The notes under the pieces are model-generated. The model was not told the DNA's origin. It saw only the letters and a list, made by a program, of their open reading frames with translations, and searched no databases. Positions 42,672 through 51,036 of a stretch of DNA of 64,000 bases are shown here, one piece after another. The DNA is from Paraburkholderia unamae (GTDB lineage Bacteria > Pseudomonadota > Gammaproteobacteria > Burkholderiales > Burkholderiaceae): the NCBI RefSeq assembly GCF_003268775.1, contig NZ_QLSU01000004.1:1-64000 (forward strand), in the 5' to 3' direction. Both the position numbers and the translations under genes were made by a program. Each line of letters begins with the position of its first letter. Within the stretch, counting starts at the first letter, position 1.

Positions 42672-43350
42672 GGTCTTTCTCCTTGCGTTGGGCGGCGCGC
42701 CGCGATGGCGCGTGCGAATCGGTTGGATTGCGGGAATCAGGCGCGCTTGCTTCGAGCAGCAGGCGAGCGGCGGCGCGCGCGTCGAGCGCCGCGTCGGCGT
42801 CGCCGCTCACGAGCGCCACGCCGATCGCGCCATCGATCAGGATCAGCCACTGGCGCGCGACGCGCGATGCCACGCGGCCGTCCACGCCCGCCTCGCGCGC
42901 CCAGGCATGGGTCTGCTCACGCACGAAGTCGAGCAGGCGCGCCTTGTGATCCCGCGCGACCACGCGCACGGGGTCATCGGGCGACGCTGTTTCGCCGGCG
43001 GCATTCAGAAACGCGCAGCCGTGAAAGTCCGCGGACGCGAACCATTCGCGCAGCACGTCGAACATGCCAATGAGACGCGCCTGCGGCGTGCGCCCTCGCG
43101 CGAGCGTGCCGGCGATGAACCAGCGCATCCAGCGCTCGTCGCGCCGCGAGAGCGCGGCCGCAACAAGCGCGTCCTTCGATTCGAACCAGGTGTAGAAGCT
43201 CTTGCGCGCCGCGCCCGCCGCGCGAACGATCGCGTCCACGCCGGTTGCGTGAATGCCGCCCGCGTAGATCAGCGCTTCGGCCGCTTCGAGCAGGCGCTCG
43301 CGCGCATCGGCCGGGGGCGCTTCGGGGTTCGGAATGGCTGGCGTGCTCAT
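42664..43350 (-). CDS. TetR-family transcriptional regulator
   Basis: 228 residues from ATG 43350. The N-terminal HTH is typical: [52 protein letters not shown]. The ligand domain contains [11 protein letters not shown], as in the TetR_C group near YcdC-like regulators. It overlaps the NTF2-fold gene by eight bases. Two inverted copies of a 15-bp operator-like element lie just upstream, so it is expected to repress itself and its partner. Confidence 0.88.
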   Translation of the reverse strand: MSTPAIPNPEAPPADARERLLEAAEALIYAGGIHATGVDAIVRAAGAARKSFYTWFESKDALVAAALSRRDERWMRWFIAGTLARGRTPQARLIGMFDVLREWFASADFHGCAFLNAAGETASPDDPVRVVARDHKARLLDFVREQTHAWAREAGVDGRVASRVARQWLILIDGAIGVALVSGDADAALDARAAARLLLEASAPDSRNPTDSHAPSRRAAQRKEKDHE

Positions 43351-43399
43351 GGTTTCTCTCGATTGCGGTCTTGCAGTGGGTGCTTGCAACAAGCATCAG

Positions 43400-43446
43400 G
43401 AGAATGATCGTTCTCCAAGCACGTAATGTAGAACGATCATTCTCCC
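43400..43446. promoter_or_regulatory. Paired TetR operator-like elements
   Basis: GAGAATGATCGTTCT at 43400-43414 and its exact reverse complement AGAACGATCATTCTC at 43430-43444. Each is itself nearly palindromic around GATC. They are centred 30 bp apart, upstream of the TetR gene and beyond the EamA stop. Confidence 0.75.
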
Positions 43447-43462
43447 AAGTCAAGATCCGGAA

Positions 43463-44461
43463 TCAGGGCGCGTTGCGGTCGCGTGGGCCGGACGACCCGC
43501 TCAAGCGGTCACGGAGCGAACGCCCCGACACCGCGAACACGGCGGCGACAACCAGCGCGAGCCCCATGACCCGCGTGAGCGTGAGCGGTTCGCCGAGCAG
43601 CAGAGTCGCGAGCGCCACGCCTGTCACGGGCGCCACCGCCGTGAATACGGCAGCCTCGCCGCCCGGCACGCGCGCGGCGCCCGCGTACCAGAGCCAGAAT
43701 CCGCCCACGGTCGGCACCAGCGCGTAGTACGCCACGCCGATCAACGCGGGGCGCAAAGCGGGGAGCGACACGGAAAGCGGGACCGCGTGCACCGCGCCGA
43801 TCCAGCCGGGCAACGCGCAAGCGCCCGAGACGATGAACCCCAGCCCCGTCATCGCCGCCGCTTGCGCGAGCGGTGGCCACGGCCGCGATAACCGTTTGTT
43901 GAGGAGGACGAACAGGCTTTCGCAAACGACCGCGCCGAGGATCATCGCATCGCCCGCGAGCGATCGCGCGCCGTCGCGAGGCCCGGCTGGCGCGAGCGTG
44001 ACCAGCGCCACGCCGAGGCTTGCGGCGGTGACCGAAACAAGCGTGCTCGCGCGCAGCCGCTCGCCGAGCAGCAATGCGGCGCTCAGCGCGCACACGGCAG
44101 GCAGGGTGCCGAGGATGATGCCGGCGTCGCTTGCGGACGTGCGCTGCGTGCCGGCGATCAGCAGGACCGTATAGCCCACGCTGCCGATGGCGGCCTGCGC
44201 AATGAGCAGCAGCGCGTCGCGCAGGCCGGGGCGTGGAAACGCGGTGCCGGTCAGGCGCATGAGCAGCAGAAAGACCGGCAACGCCATGGCGAAGCGCAGC
44301 GCGGTGGCGGGCAAGGGATCGAGCCCCGCGCCGATGGTCTTGCTGGCAATCACCGTGCTGCCGACGGTGAGCATAGCCGCCGTCAATTGCAGATGCGCGA
44401 CGGATCGGGGGGAAAGGGCCGGGCGACGCGCGTTTTCACGCGGCGGCAATCGTGTGGACAT
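43463..44461 (-). CDS. EamA/DMT-family transporter
   Basis: 332 residues with ten predicted membrane helices in two EamA repeats: TAAMLTVGSTVIASKTIGAGLDPLPATALRFAMALPVFLLLM and later VCESLFVLLNKRLSRPWPPLAQAAAMTGLGF, YYALVPTVGGFWLWYAGAARVPGGEAAVFTAVAPVTGVALATLLLGEPLT. Exporters of amino acids or metabolites are common in this family. It lies 81 bp downstream of an AraC-family gene on the same strand, which probably controls it. Confidence 0.85.
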   Translation of the reverse strand: MSTRLPPRENARRPALSPRSVAHLQLTAAMLTVGSTVIASKTIGAGLDPLPATALRFAMALPVFLLLMRLTGTAFPRPGLRDALLLIAQAAIGSVGYTVLLIAGTQRTSASDAGIILGTLPAVCALSAALLLGERLRASTLVSVTAASLGVALVTLAPAGPRDGARSLAGDAMILGAVVCESLFVLLNKRLSRPWPPLAQAAAMTGLGFIVSGACALPGWIGAVHAVPLSVSLPALRPALIGVAYYALVPTVGGFWLWYAGAARVPGGEAAVFTAVAPVTGVALATLLLGEPLTLTRVMGLALVVAAVFAVSGRSLRDRLSGSSGPRDRNAP

Positions 44462-44542
44462 GGAGCGCTCCTCGTGGTGATACGCCTGTATAGGCGGACC
44501 ACGGCGCGCCGTCTTGGATCGATGTGCGTCAGCGCCTGGACT

Positions 44543-45403
44543 TCATGCCCCGCGAGCGAGCCGGTAGCGGCCGGGTGAGACGCCGAATTGCCGCGCGAAC
44601 GCGCGATTCAGGTGGCTCTGGTCGCAGAAGCCGGCGGCCAGCGCGGTCTGCGCAGGCGCGTGACCGGCCTTGAGCAGTTGCCGCGCGAGCGCCACGCGGC
44701 GATGCAGGATGTAGTTGTGCGGTGCCACGCCGAACGCGCGCATGAAGCCGCGATGAAGCTGGAACCGGCTCAGCCCCGCCGCGCGGGCGAGTTCGGCAAG
44801 CGAGAACGGCACGGCGGGATCGGTGTCGATCATCTCGCGCACGTGGACGAGCGCGGCGGGCGAGCATGGCGCGAGCGAGCGCCGGTGACCGAGGGCTTCG
44901 ACGAGGCGCGTCATGACTTCGAGCGCGGCGGCGTCGAACGCCATGCGGGAGAGGTCGTCGCCCGAGGCCGCGCGTGGGTCCACGTTCTGGTCCGCGCTTT
45001 GCTGCGTCACATGGGCAAAGGCGGCGTCGAACAAGCCGCGCAAACGTGGTTCGCTGATCACGGGCGCATGAAGCGCAAAGCCGGCGTCGTCGCCCTGCGT
45101 GATGTCGGCTTGCAACGCGTCGATCCAGCACGGCTCGAAATAGAGCATGCGCCACGTGCGGCCCGCGGCGTCGAGCGGCCGCCCGTCGTGCACTTCGCCG
45201 GGATTGACGAGAATGAGATCGCCCGGCACGGCCTCGACCTGGCCCGCATCGCTCAGCGAGACATGGCCGCCGCGATCGATCACGCCAATGCCGTACTGAT
45301 CGTGCGTGTGGCGTCCGAACGAGCGCGCCGTGGCGGCCGTCATCGCGTCGACCTCGCGCACGAGCGTGGCGTGAAAGCGCACTGCATGATTCGCGGCTGG
45401 CAT
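44543..45403 (-). CDS. AraC-family transcriptional regulator
   Basis: 286 residues. N-terminal cupin-like sensor (FGRHTHDQYGIGVIDRGGHVSLSDAGQVEAVPGDLILVNPGEVHDGRP) and C-terminal double HTH (FSLAELARAAGLSRFQLHRGFMRAFGVAPHNYILHRRVALARQLLKAGHAPAQTALAAGFCDQSHLNRAFARQFGVSPGRYR). Same strand and upstream of the EamA transporter gene, a common regulator-exporter pair. The effector is unknown. Confidence 0.9.
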   Translation of the reverse strand: MPAANHAVRFHATLVREVDAMTAATARSFGRHTHDQYGIGVIDRGGHVSLSDAGQVEAVPGDLILVNPGEVHDGRPLDAAGRTWRMLYFEPCWIDALQADITQGDDAGFALHAPVISEPRLRGLFDAAFAHVTQQSADQNVDPRAASGDDLSRMAFDAAALEVMTRLVEALGHRRSLAPCSPAALVHVREMIDTDPAVPFSLAELARAAGLSRFQLHRGFMRAFGVAPHNYILHRRVALARQLLKAGHAPAQTALAAGFCDQSHLNRAFARQFGVSPGRYRLARGA

Positions 45404-45612
45404 GGAGCGGCACTCCCGGCGTGTTGGCTGCTATGCGCGTATGAAACCCGACTTTCGCGCGGCGCGCAACGCCCGCGTGAGCGGGCGGACAGGATACGGC
45501 AAGGCGGCGACGCGGCGATCCGGCCCTGGCACGTTATGCTTTATCGTCGGGATGGAAGAAACGCGGGCCGCCAAACGTACAGGAACGTATCAGCCAGCCA
45601 ATGGGAGATGAG

Positions 45613-46296
45613 ATGAAAGAGCGGTCGTTTGCGCCATTCGTTCGCGGCTCGCGCCGCGCCTTCTGCGCTGCGGTGTGCGCGGCGGGCTTCGCCGCGTGCA
45701 CGCCTTTGCGGGTCGTCACGCACAGTGTGAGCCGCGCCGAAGCCAGCGTGCCGGCGGGCCACTACACGCTCGACGCCCATCACTGGAGCATCGTGTTCGA
45801 TGTCGATCACCTCCAGTACACGCGCTTCGTGATGCGCTTCGACCGCGCACAGGCCACGCTCGACTGGCGTACGGGCGGCCTCGAAACCGCCTCGGTGGAT
45901 GTGGTCATCGACGCGTCGAGCCTCGACACGAACGTTCCCGCGCTCGACGCCATGGTGAAAAGCGCGCAAATGCTCGACGTGGCGCGCTACGCGCAAATCC
46001 GCTTCGTGAGCACGCGCTTCGCGCGCACGGCCGAGGGGCGCGGCACGCTCACGGGCAACCTCACGATACGCGGCATGACGCAGCCGGTCACGCTCGACGT
46101 CACATTGAACGGCTACGCGCCGAATCCGCTCACGAAAGCGCCCACGCTCGGTTTCACGGCCACGGGCCATTTCAGCCGCGCGGCGTTCGGTCTGACGACC
46201 TGGTATCCCGCCGTGGGCGACGATATCAATGTGCGCATCCAGGCCGAATTCGAGCAGCCACCAGTGGGCGCAGCCGCTCAATCGGAAACGCAGTGA
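45613..46296 (+). CDS. YceI-family lipoprotein
   Basis: About 227 residues from ATG 45613 with GGGAG eight bases upstream (45601 would add four residues). The signal sequence ends in a lipobox-like AGFAAC (Cys about residue 29 counted from 45613), so it is probably lipidated. The YceI lipocalin-like barrel follows: AGHYTLDAHHWSIVFDVDHLQYTRFVMRFDRAQATLDW, SVDVVIDASSLDTN and LTGNLTIRGMTQPVTLDVTLNG. YceI proteins bind isoprenoid-like lipids in the periplasm and are induced by acid or base. Convergent with tdh. Confidence 0.85.
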   Translation: MKERSFAPFVRGSRRAFCAAVCAAGFAACTPLRVVTHSVSRAEASVPAGHYTLDAHHWSIVFDVDHLQYTRFVMRFDRAQATLDWRTGGLETASVDVVIDASSLDTNVPALDAMVKSAQMLDVARYAQIRFVSTRFARTAEGRGTLTGNLTIRGMTQPVTLDVTLNGYAPNPLTKAPTLGFTATGHFSRAAFGLTTWYPAVGDDINVRIQAEFEQPPVGAAAQSETQ

Positions 46297-46309
46297 AACC
46301 GCGACGCGC

Positions 46310-47341
46310 TCAGGCCGCGGTCCAGTCGAGAATCACCTTGCCGCTCTCGCCCGAAAGCATCGCCGCGAAGCCTTTCTCGTAGTCGTCCACGCCGAAGCGA
46401 TGCGTGATGATGGGCGAAAGATCGAGCCCGCTTTGCAGCATGGCGACCATCTTGTACCAGGTCTCGAACATCTCGCGGCCATAAATGCCCTTGATTTCCA
46501 GCCCCTTGAAGATCACCTGGTTCCAGTCGATGGCGGTTTGCGAGGGCGGAATGCCGAGCAGCGCGACCTTGCCGCCATGGTTCATCGATTCGAGCAGCGC
46601 CGTGAATGCGCTCGGCACGCCCGACATTTCGAGGCCCACGTCGAAGCCCTCCGTCATGTGCAGTTCCGCCATCACGTCGCGCAGCGACTCGCGCGAAACG
46701 TTCACGGCGCGCGTGGCGCCCATCTTGCGCGCGAGTTCGAGGCGATAGTCGTTGACATCGGTGATGACGACGTTACGCGCGCCCACGTGCTTCGCGATCG
46801 CAACAGCCATGATGCCGATGGGCCCCGCGCCCGTGATGAGCACGTCCTCGCCCACGAGATTGAACGAAAGCGCCGTGTGCGTGGCGTTGCCGAACGGATC
46901 GAAGATCGCCGCGAGATCGTCGGAGATTTCGGGCGGAATCTTGAATGCGTTGAAGGCCGGTATCACGAGATATTCGGCGAACGCGCCTTCGCGGTTCACA
47001 CCGACACCCGTCGTGTTGCGGCACAGGTGACGCCGCCCCGCACGGCAGTTGCGACAAAAGCCGCAGGTAATATGCCCCTCGCCCGACACGCGGTCGCCAA
47101 TCTGGAAGCCGCGCACCTCCTGGCCCATTTCGACGATCTCACCGACGTATTCGTGGCCCACGTGCATCGGCACGGGAATGGTCTTTTGCGCCCAGTCGTC
47201 CCATTTCCAGATGTGGATGTCCGTGCCGCAGATCGCCGTCTTGCGGATCTTGATCATCACGTCGTTGTGGCCGACTTCGGGCTTCTTCACGCGCGTGAGC
47301 GTGAGTCCGGGGGCGCGTTCGAGTTTGGCGAGTGCTTTCAT
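46310..47341 (-). CDS. tdh: L-threonine 3-dehydrogenase
   Basis: 343 residues, the standard length. Zinc-dependent medium-chain dehydrogenase: catalytic zinc ligands in [12 protein letters not shown] and GHEYVGE, structural zinc in [15 protein letters not shown], nucleotide site [36 protein letters not shown]. It oxidises threonine to 2-amino-3-oxobutyrate with NAD+. The start at 47341 gives [15 protein letters not shown]. It lies 17 bp after kbl, which encodes the next enzyme. Confidence 0.95.
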   Translation of the reverse strand: MKALAKLERAPGLTLTRVKKPEVGHNDVMIKIRKTAICGTDIHIWKWDDWAQKTIPVPMHVGHEYVGEIVEMGQEVRGFQIGDRVSGEGHITCGFCRNCRAGRRHLCRNTTGVGVNREGAFAEYLVIPAFNAFKIPPEISDDLAAIFDPFGNATHTALSFNLVGEDVLITGAGPIGIMAVAIAKHVGARNVVITDVNDYRLELARKMGATRAVNVSRESLRDVMAELHMTEGFDVGLEMSGVPSAFTALLESMNHGGKVALLGIPPSQTAIDWNQVIFKGLEIKGIYGREMFETWYKMVAMLQSGLDLSPIITHRFGVDDYEKGFAAMLSGESGKVILDWTAA

Positions 47342-47358
47342 TTGATTCGCGATCCTTG

Positions 47359-48558
47359 TTAAATCACGCCGAGGGTCTTGCCCACACGCGCAAACGCGTT
47401 GACGGCGCGCCCGATCTGCTCGGGCGTGTGCGCGGCGCTCATCTGCGTGCGAATGCGCGCGCGGCCCTTCGGCACGACGGGATACGAAAAGCCGATCACA
47501 TAAACGCCTTCGTGCAGCAGGGCGTCGGCCATTTGCGTGGCGACCTGTGCGTCGCCCAGCATCACGGGAATGATCGGGTGCTCGCCGGGCACGAGCGTGA
47601 AGCCGAGCGCGCTCATTTCGCGGCGAAACTGCGCGCCGTTCTCGCGCACGCGGCGGCGCAACTGCGCGCCTTCGTCGCTCGCGATCAGTTCGAGCACCGC
47701 GAGCGATGCGGCCGCGATGCTCGGCGTGAGCGTGTTCGAGAAAAGATACGGACGCGAGCGTTGGCGCAGCAGATCGACGACTTCCTGCTTCGCCGCGATA
47801 TAACCGCCCGAGGCGCCGCCCAGCGCCTTGCCGAGCGTGCCGGTGATGATGTCCACGCGCTGCGCCACGCCGCAATGCTCGGGCGTGCCGCGCCCGTGCT
47901 CGCCGATAAAGCCGACCGCGTGCGAGTCATCGACCATCACCAGGGCATCGTAGCGGTCGGCGAGATCGCAGATGCCTTTGAGGTCGGCGATGATGCCGTC
48001 CATCGAAAACACGCCGTCGGTAGCGATGAGCTTGTAGCGCGCCCCGGCTTCGTCGGCTTCGCGCAGCTTGGCTTCGAGATCCGAAAGATCGTTGTTCTTG
48101 TAGCGGTAGCGGCGCGCCTTCGAAAGGCGCACGCCGTCGATGATGCTCGCGTGATTGAGTTCGTCGCTGATGATGGCGTCTTCCTCGCTGAGCAGCGTTT
48201 CGAAGAGGCCGCCGTTCGCGTCGAAACAACTGGAGTAGAGAATGCAGTCCTCGGTTTGCAGGAACGTGGCGAGCGCGCTTTCCAACTGCTTGTGCACGGT
48301 TTGCGTGCCGCAAATAAAGCGCACCGACGCCATGCCGAAGCCGTCGCGCTCGAGCCCGTCTTGCGCAGCGGCGATCAGGCGGGCGTCGTTGGCGAGACCG
48401 AGGTAATTGTTGGCGCAGAAGTTGAGTACGTCGCTGCCGTCGGCCAGACGAATGTCGGCGGACTGAGGCGTCGCGATCACACGCTCGTTCTTGTAGAAAC
48501 CGTCCGCGCGAATCTGGTCGAGCGTGGCACGCAGATGGTCGAGATACGGGGTACGCAT
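47359..48558 (-). CDS. kbl: 2-amino-3-ketobutyrate coenzyme A ligase (glycine C-acetyltransferase)
   Basis: 399 residues, the usual length for the alpha-oxoamine synthase family. PLP residues are visible: [19 protein letters not shown] and the lysine in [18 protein letters not shown]. It converts 2-amino-3-oxobutyrate and CoA to glycine and acetyl-CoA, completing threonine breakdown started by Tdh. First gene of kbl-tdh, divergent from an XRE-cupin regulator. Confidence 0.95.
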   Translation of the reverse strand: MRTPYLDHLRATLDQIRADGFYKNERVIATPQSADIRLADGSDVLNFCANNYLGLANDARLIAAAQDGLERDGFGMASVRFICGTQTVHKQLESALATFLQTEDCILYSSCFDANGGLFETLLSEEDAIISDELNHASIIDGVRLSKARRYRYKNNDLSDLEAKLREADEAGARYKLIATDGVFSMDGIIADLKGICDLADRYDALVMVDDSHAVGFIGEHGRGTPEHCGVAQRVDIITGTLGKALGGASGGYIAAKQEVVDLLRQRSRPYLFSNTLTPSIAAASLAVLELIASDEGAQLRRRVRENGAQFRREMSALGFTLVPGEHPIIPVMLGDAQVATQMADALLHEGVYVIGFSYPVVPKGRARIRTQMSAAHTPEQIGRAVNAFARVGKTLGVI

Positions 48559-48631
48559 GGATCGAGCTCCTGGCTTGGAGGGCCGCGGCCTGCTATAGTC
48601 GGCGGCAGGTTTTAGCGAAAATTTCTTTTAT

Positions 48632-48658
48632 TTCGAACACAAGTTCGATATATCGAAC
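48632..48658. promoter_or_regulatory. Operator-like palindromes between kbl and its probable regulator
   Basis: A perfect 16-bp palindrome GTTCGATATATCGAAC at 48643-48658 with a further TTCGAA (48632-48637) just to the left, so the arm GTTCGA/TTCGAA occurs three times in 27 bp. It lies 25 bp before the XRE-cupin start and about 75-85 bp before kbl. Confidence 0.7.
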
Positions 48659-48682
48659 GCACTCTAAACGATGAGGTCGTGA

Positions 48683-49342
48683 ATGGCAAGCACCCGCAAA
48701 CCGCGCACCGCACCGGCGGCTGCCGTTCCCGACGCGCCGGCGCCGGCGCCGGCCGCAACCGGTCTCTCGCCTGCATCCACCGTACCCTCCACCGCGCCGC
48801 CACGCGTGGGCGAGCAAATCCAGCGGCTGCGCAGCGAGCGCAAGATGACGCTCGACGACCTCTCGCGCGCCGCGGGTGTCTCCAAATCCATGCTATCGGA
48901 AATCGAGCGAGACAAGGCGAACCCGACCATCGCCGTGGCCTGGCGGCTCACGAACGCCCTGGGCGTGAAGCTCGATTCCCTGTTCGCCGCGCCGAAGGCG
49001 CCCGAGGCGATCGCCGTGGCCGGGCCGCACGACATCCCCACACTGCTGGGGCACGAAGCCGGCTACCAGTTGCGCGTGTGGGGGCCGATCGAACTCGCCG
49101 GACAATTCGAATGGTATGAACTGACGCTCAAGGCGGGCGGCGCGCTGGTGTCGAGCGCGCATGAACCCGGTACGCGCGAGCACCTCACCGTGCTCCAGGG
49201 GAGCCTCGAAGTCGAGGCGGGCGGCGCGACGCAACGGCTCAAGACGGCGGACACCGCGCGCTATATCGCCGATCAACCGCACGCGATCCGCAACGTGGGC
49301 AAGGGCGAAGCCCGCGCGCTGATGGTGGTGATCCACGGTTGA
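48683..49342 (+). CDS. XRE-family regulator with C-terminal cupin domain
   Basis: 219 residues. A 40-residue Ala/Pro-rich tail, then a Cro/C1-type HTH (GEQIQRLRSERKMTLDDLSRAAGVSKSMLSEIERDKANPTIAVAWRLTNALGVKLDSLF) and a cupin sensor at about 130-215 (WYELTLKAGGALVSSAHEPGTREHLTVLQGSLEVEAGGATQRLKTADTARYIADQPHAIRNVGKGEARALMVV). Divergent from kbl-tdh with a palindrome between, the layout of a local regulator of threonine catabolism. Effector probably a small amino acid or acid (inference). Confidence 0.88.
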   Translation: MASTRKPRTAPAAAVPDAPAPAPAATGLSPASTVPSTAPPRVGEQIQRLRSERKMTLDDLSRAAGVSKSMLSEIERDKANPTIAVAWRLTNALGVKLDSLFAAPKAPEAIAVAGPHDIPTLLGHEAGYQLRVWGPIELAGQFEWYELTLKAGGALVSSAHEPGTREHLTVLQGSLEVEAGGATQRLKTADTARYIADQPHAIRNVGKGEARALMVVIHG

Positions 49343-49401
49343 GCGGCCAGCTCACCGCGACCCCTGGCCATACGGATGAGGCTGCGCAATCGGCCCGACT
49401 A

Positions 49402-49417
49402 CTGTATATTTATACAG
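49402..49417. promoter_or_regulatory. LexA (SOS) box
   Basis: CTGTATATTTATACAG fits CTGT-N8-ACAG perfectly, with the AT-rich alternating core of strong E. coli-type LexA sites. It lies 23 bp upstream of the ATG at 49441, where it would overlap the promoter. Confidence 0.75.
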
Positions 49418-49440
49418 TGAAAGTCCGACCGGAGCCGCCG

Positions 49441-49854
49441 ATGTCCATCTCGCCCCCAACCGAACTGCCGCGCGAACACGAACTGGCCGCCTTGCGTTTC
49501 CAGTCCGCCGCGCGCGACCTCGAACATATCGTGCGCAACATCGCGCAACGCTACATCGCCCGCCAAGTCCCGCTTACGTGGCGGCTTCTTCATGCCATCG
49601 AGGCCGAGGCGCTTGCCGACCTCGGCTTCGCGAGCCGCCATGACGCCCTCATGCTGGGCCTCTTCCAGCGGCCCGGCGACCTTGCCTGGCCGGAAACGGA
49701 TGAGACCGTCGACTTCGGCCAGTCCAATGCGCTGCCCGCCGTGTTCGCGTTCGCGGTCTCGGCCTACGAGCGCGCCGCGCAAAGTGCGGAAGAGGCACGC
49801 CGTCAGGCCAGGCGCAGCGACGCCGTGCGACGCGCGCGGGCGTGGGGCGGCTGA
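49441..49854 (+). CDS. Hypothetical protein (137 aa) under a LexA box
   Basis: Start at 49441 (MSISPPTELPREHELAALRFQ) has GGAG eight bases upstream; the longer in-frame start at 49339 would include the LexA box inside the gene and is rejected. Helical, soluble protein: LAALRFQSAARDLEHIVRNIAQRYIARQVPLTWRLLHAIEAEALADLGFASRHDALMLGLFQRPGDL, then VFAFAVSAYERAAQSAEEARRQARRSDAVRRARAW with a basic C-terminal helix that could bind nucleic acid. I do not recognise the family. It is the last gene before the replicon-core genes and would be predicted to rise on DNA damage. Confidence 0.65.
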   Translation: MSISPPTELPREHELAALRFQSAARDLEHIVRNIAQRYIARQVPLTWRLLHAIEAEALADLGFASRHDALMLGLFQRPGDLAWPETDETVDFGQSNALPAVFAFAVSAYERAAQSAEEARRQARRSDAVRRARAWGG

Positions 49855-49944
49855 CGGGTTGAGGAGCCTGGCGAGCGCAGATGGGTTGCGCCCGCCGTGA
49901 TCTCGCTATAATGTTCCTTTAACGCAACTAACGGAATGATAGAG

Positions 49945-50937
49945 ATGGCGTCCTCCACTCCCGCACGCGACCTCTTCGACCAGCAACGTCAAGACTGGCA
50001 ACGCGACCCCGTGGCCGCATTCGACGCCTGGCTGGCATCCCAAGAATTGCGTCGCTCGTCAGCCGACGTCTATCGCGTGCAATGGGGACGCTTTCTCGAA
50101 TGGCTCGCGCTCAAGCGCAAGACCATCATGACAGTGGATACCGGCACGATCGCGGAATTCGTCGCCAGCCTCGACGTGAAAAAACCTCAGCGGCTGCGCT
50201 ACCTTCGCCTCATCGAACGCGTGCTCGATCATGTGCGTGAAATCGAGCTCGCTTCCACGAATCCCGCGCGCTTCATCGCTCAGGACGGCGAAGCCGCCTG
50301 GCGCAACGCACGCGAAAACGAACCGACCGGCTTTCTCAATGCCGCCGAACGCGCGGCGATCGTCGGCCGGCTGTTCTCTCCGCTCGTCGAGCCTTCCGCC
50401 GCGAAGCAATGGCGGGAGCGCCGCGACAGGGCCCTCGTCGCAATCTTTCTGGGCGGTGGCTTGAAAACCGGCGATGCCATCGCGCTGACGCTCGACTGCG
50501 TGGCGATCGGCTCGGAGTGGGTGACGATCGAAGCCGCCAACCCTGTTTTCACGCGGACCACGCGACTCGCACCCTTTGCCGTCGACGTGCTTGGCGCATG
50601 GCTCGAAGCGCGCCGCCTCGCCGGATTGCCCGGCCAGCTCGTCTTTCCCGGCTCCCCCTCGGGGCGACCGATGCACAAGGCCACGGTGCTGCGCGCCATC
50701 GACGCGCTGATGGAAACCGCGGGCGTGGCCGAAACCCGCGCCGAGCGCGCCAGTCCGCAAACGCTGCGCAACACGTTTGCGGCGGACCTGTTCGAGCGGG
50801 GCGTGGACACCGATCAGGTAGGGCAGTGGCTCGGTTTCCTGCAACCGATCTCCGCGGGCCGGCTCCACCGCGCATGGAAAATATGGACCGAACGGGAAGC
50901 GATGCAGCGTGCCGCTGCGGAAAGCGAAAAAACCTGA
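49945..50937 (+). CDS. Tyrosine-recombinase-fold protein with degenerate active site
   Basis: 330 residues from ATG 49945 (49936 is possible). An N-terminal SAM-like core-binding domain (AFDAWLASQELRRSSADVYRVQWGRFLEWLALKRKTI) and a C-terminal integrase-like domain (RDRALVAIFLGGGLKTGDAIALTLDCV; SPQTLRNTFAADLFERGVDTDQVGQWLGF). Compared with XerC/D, the box I arginine is Lys174, the first box II histidine is Gln, the LGH histidine is Phe, and no tyrosine follows where the nucleophile should be (IS, AGR, LHRAWKIW). Only Arg275 remains. It is therefore probably a DNA-binding relic or regulator, not an active recombinase. Proteins of this kind accompany Burkholderia replication regions. Confidence 0.75.
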   Translation: MASSTPARDLFDQQRQDWQRDPVAAFDAWLASQELRRSSADVYRVQWGRFLEWLALKRKTIMTVDTGTIAEFVASLDVKKPQRLRYLRLIERVLDHVREIELASTNPARFIAQDGEAAWRNARENEPTGFLNAAERAAIVGRLFSPLVEPSAAKQWRERRDRALVAIFLGGGLKTGDAIALTLDCVAIGSEWVTIEAANPVFTRTTRLAPFAVDVLGAWLEARRLAGLPGQLVFPGSPSGRPMHKATVLRAIDALMETAGVAETRAERASPQTLRNTFAADLFERGVDTDQVGQWLGFLQPISAGRLHRAWKIWTEREAMQRAAAESEKT

Positions 50938-50984
50938 ACACCGCATGGGCTGGCGTTCGTGCCGCGCCCGCGGCACGCGCCGCG

Positions 50985-51036
50985 TCCCGTAAAAGCTCAC
51001 GCCGGGAGCGCTCGTTCGCTCCCGCAAAGGCTCACC
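50985..51036 (-). repeat. Two dispersed iteron-like 17-mers (50985-51001, 51020-51036)
   Basis: Minus-strand CGTGAGCTTTTACGGGA and GGTGAGCCTTTGCGGGA. They occupy the 99-bp convergent gap between the recombinase-like gene and the kfrA-like gene; the second abuts the stop codon of the latter. Confidence 0.65.

Noticed and set aside
49945..50937. Integrase of a mobile element or prophage
   Set aside because: Catalytic residues are missing, no tRNA or att-like repeat is adjacent, and no phage or transposon genes are present.
8629..51036. Dispersed 17-mers considered as transcription terminators because many are near stop codons
   Set aside because: They have no dyad symmetry and no T tract, and several lie in divergent or upstream gaps.
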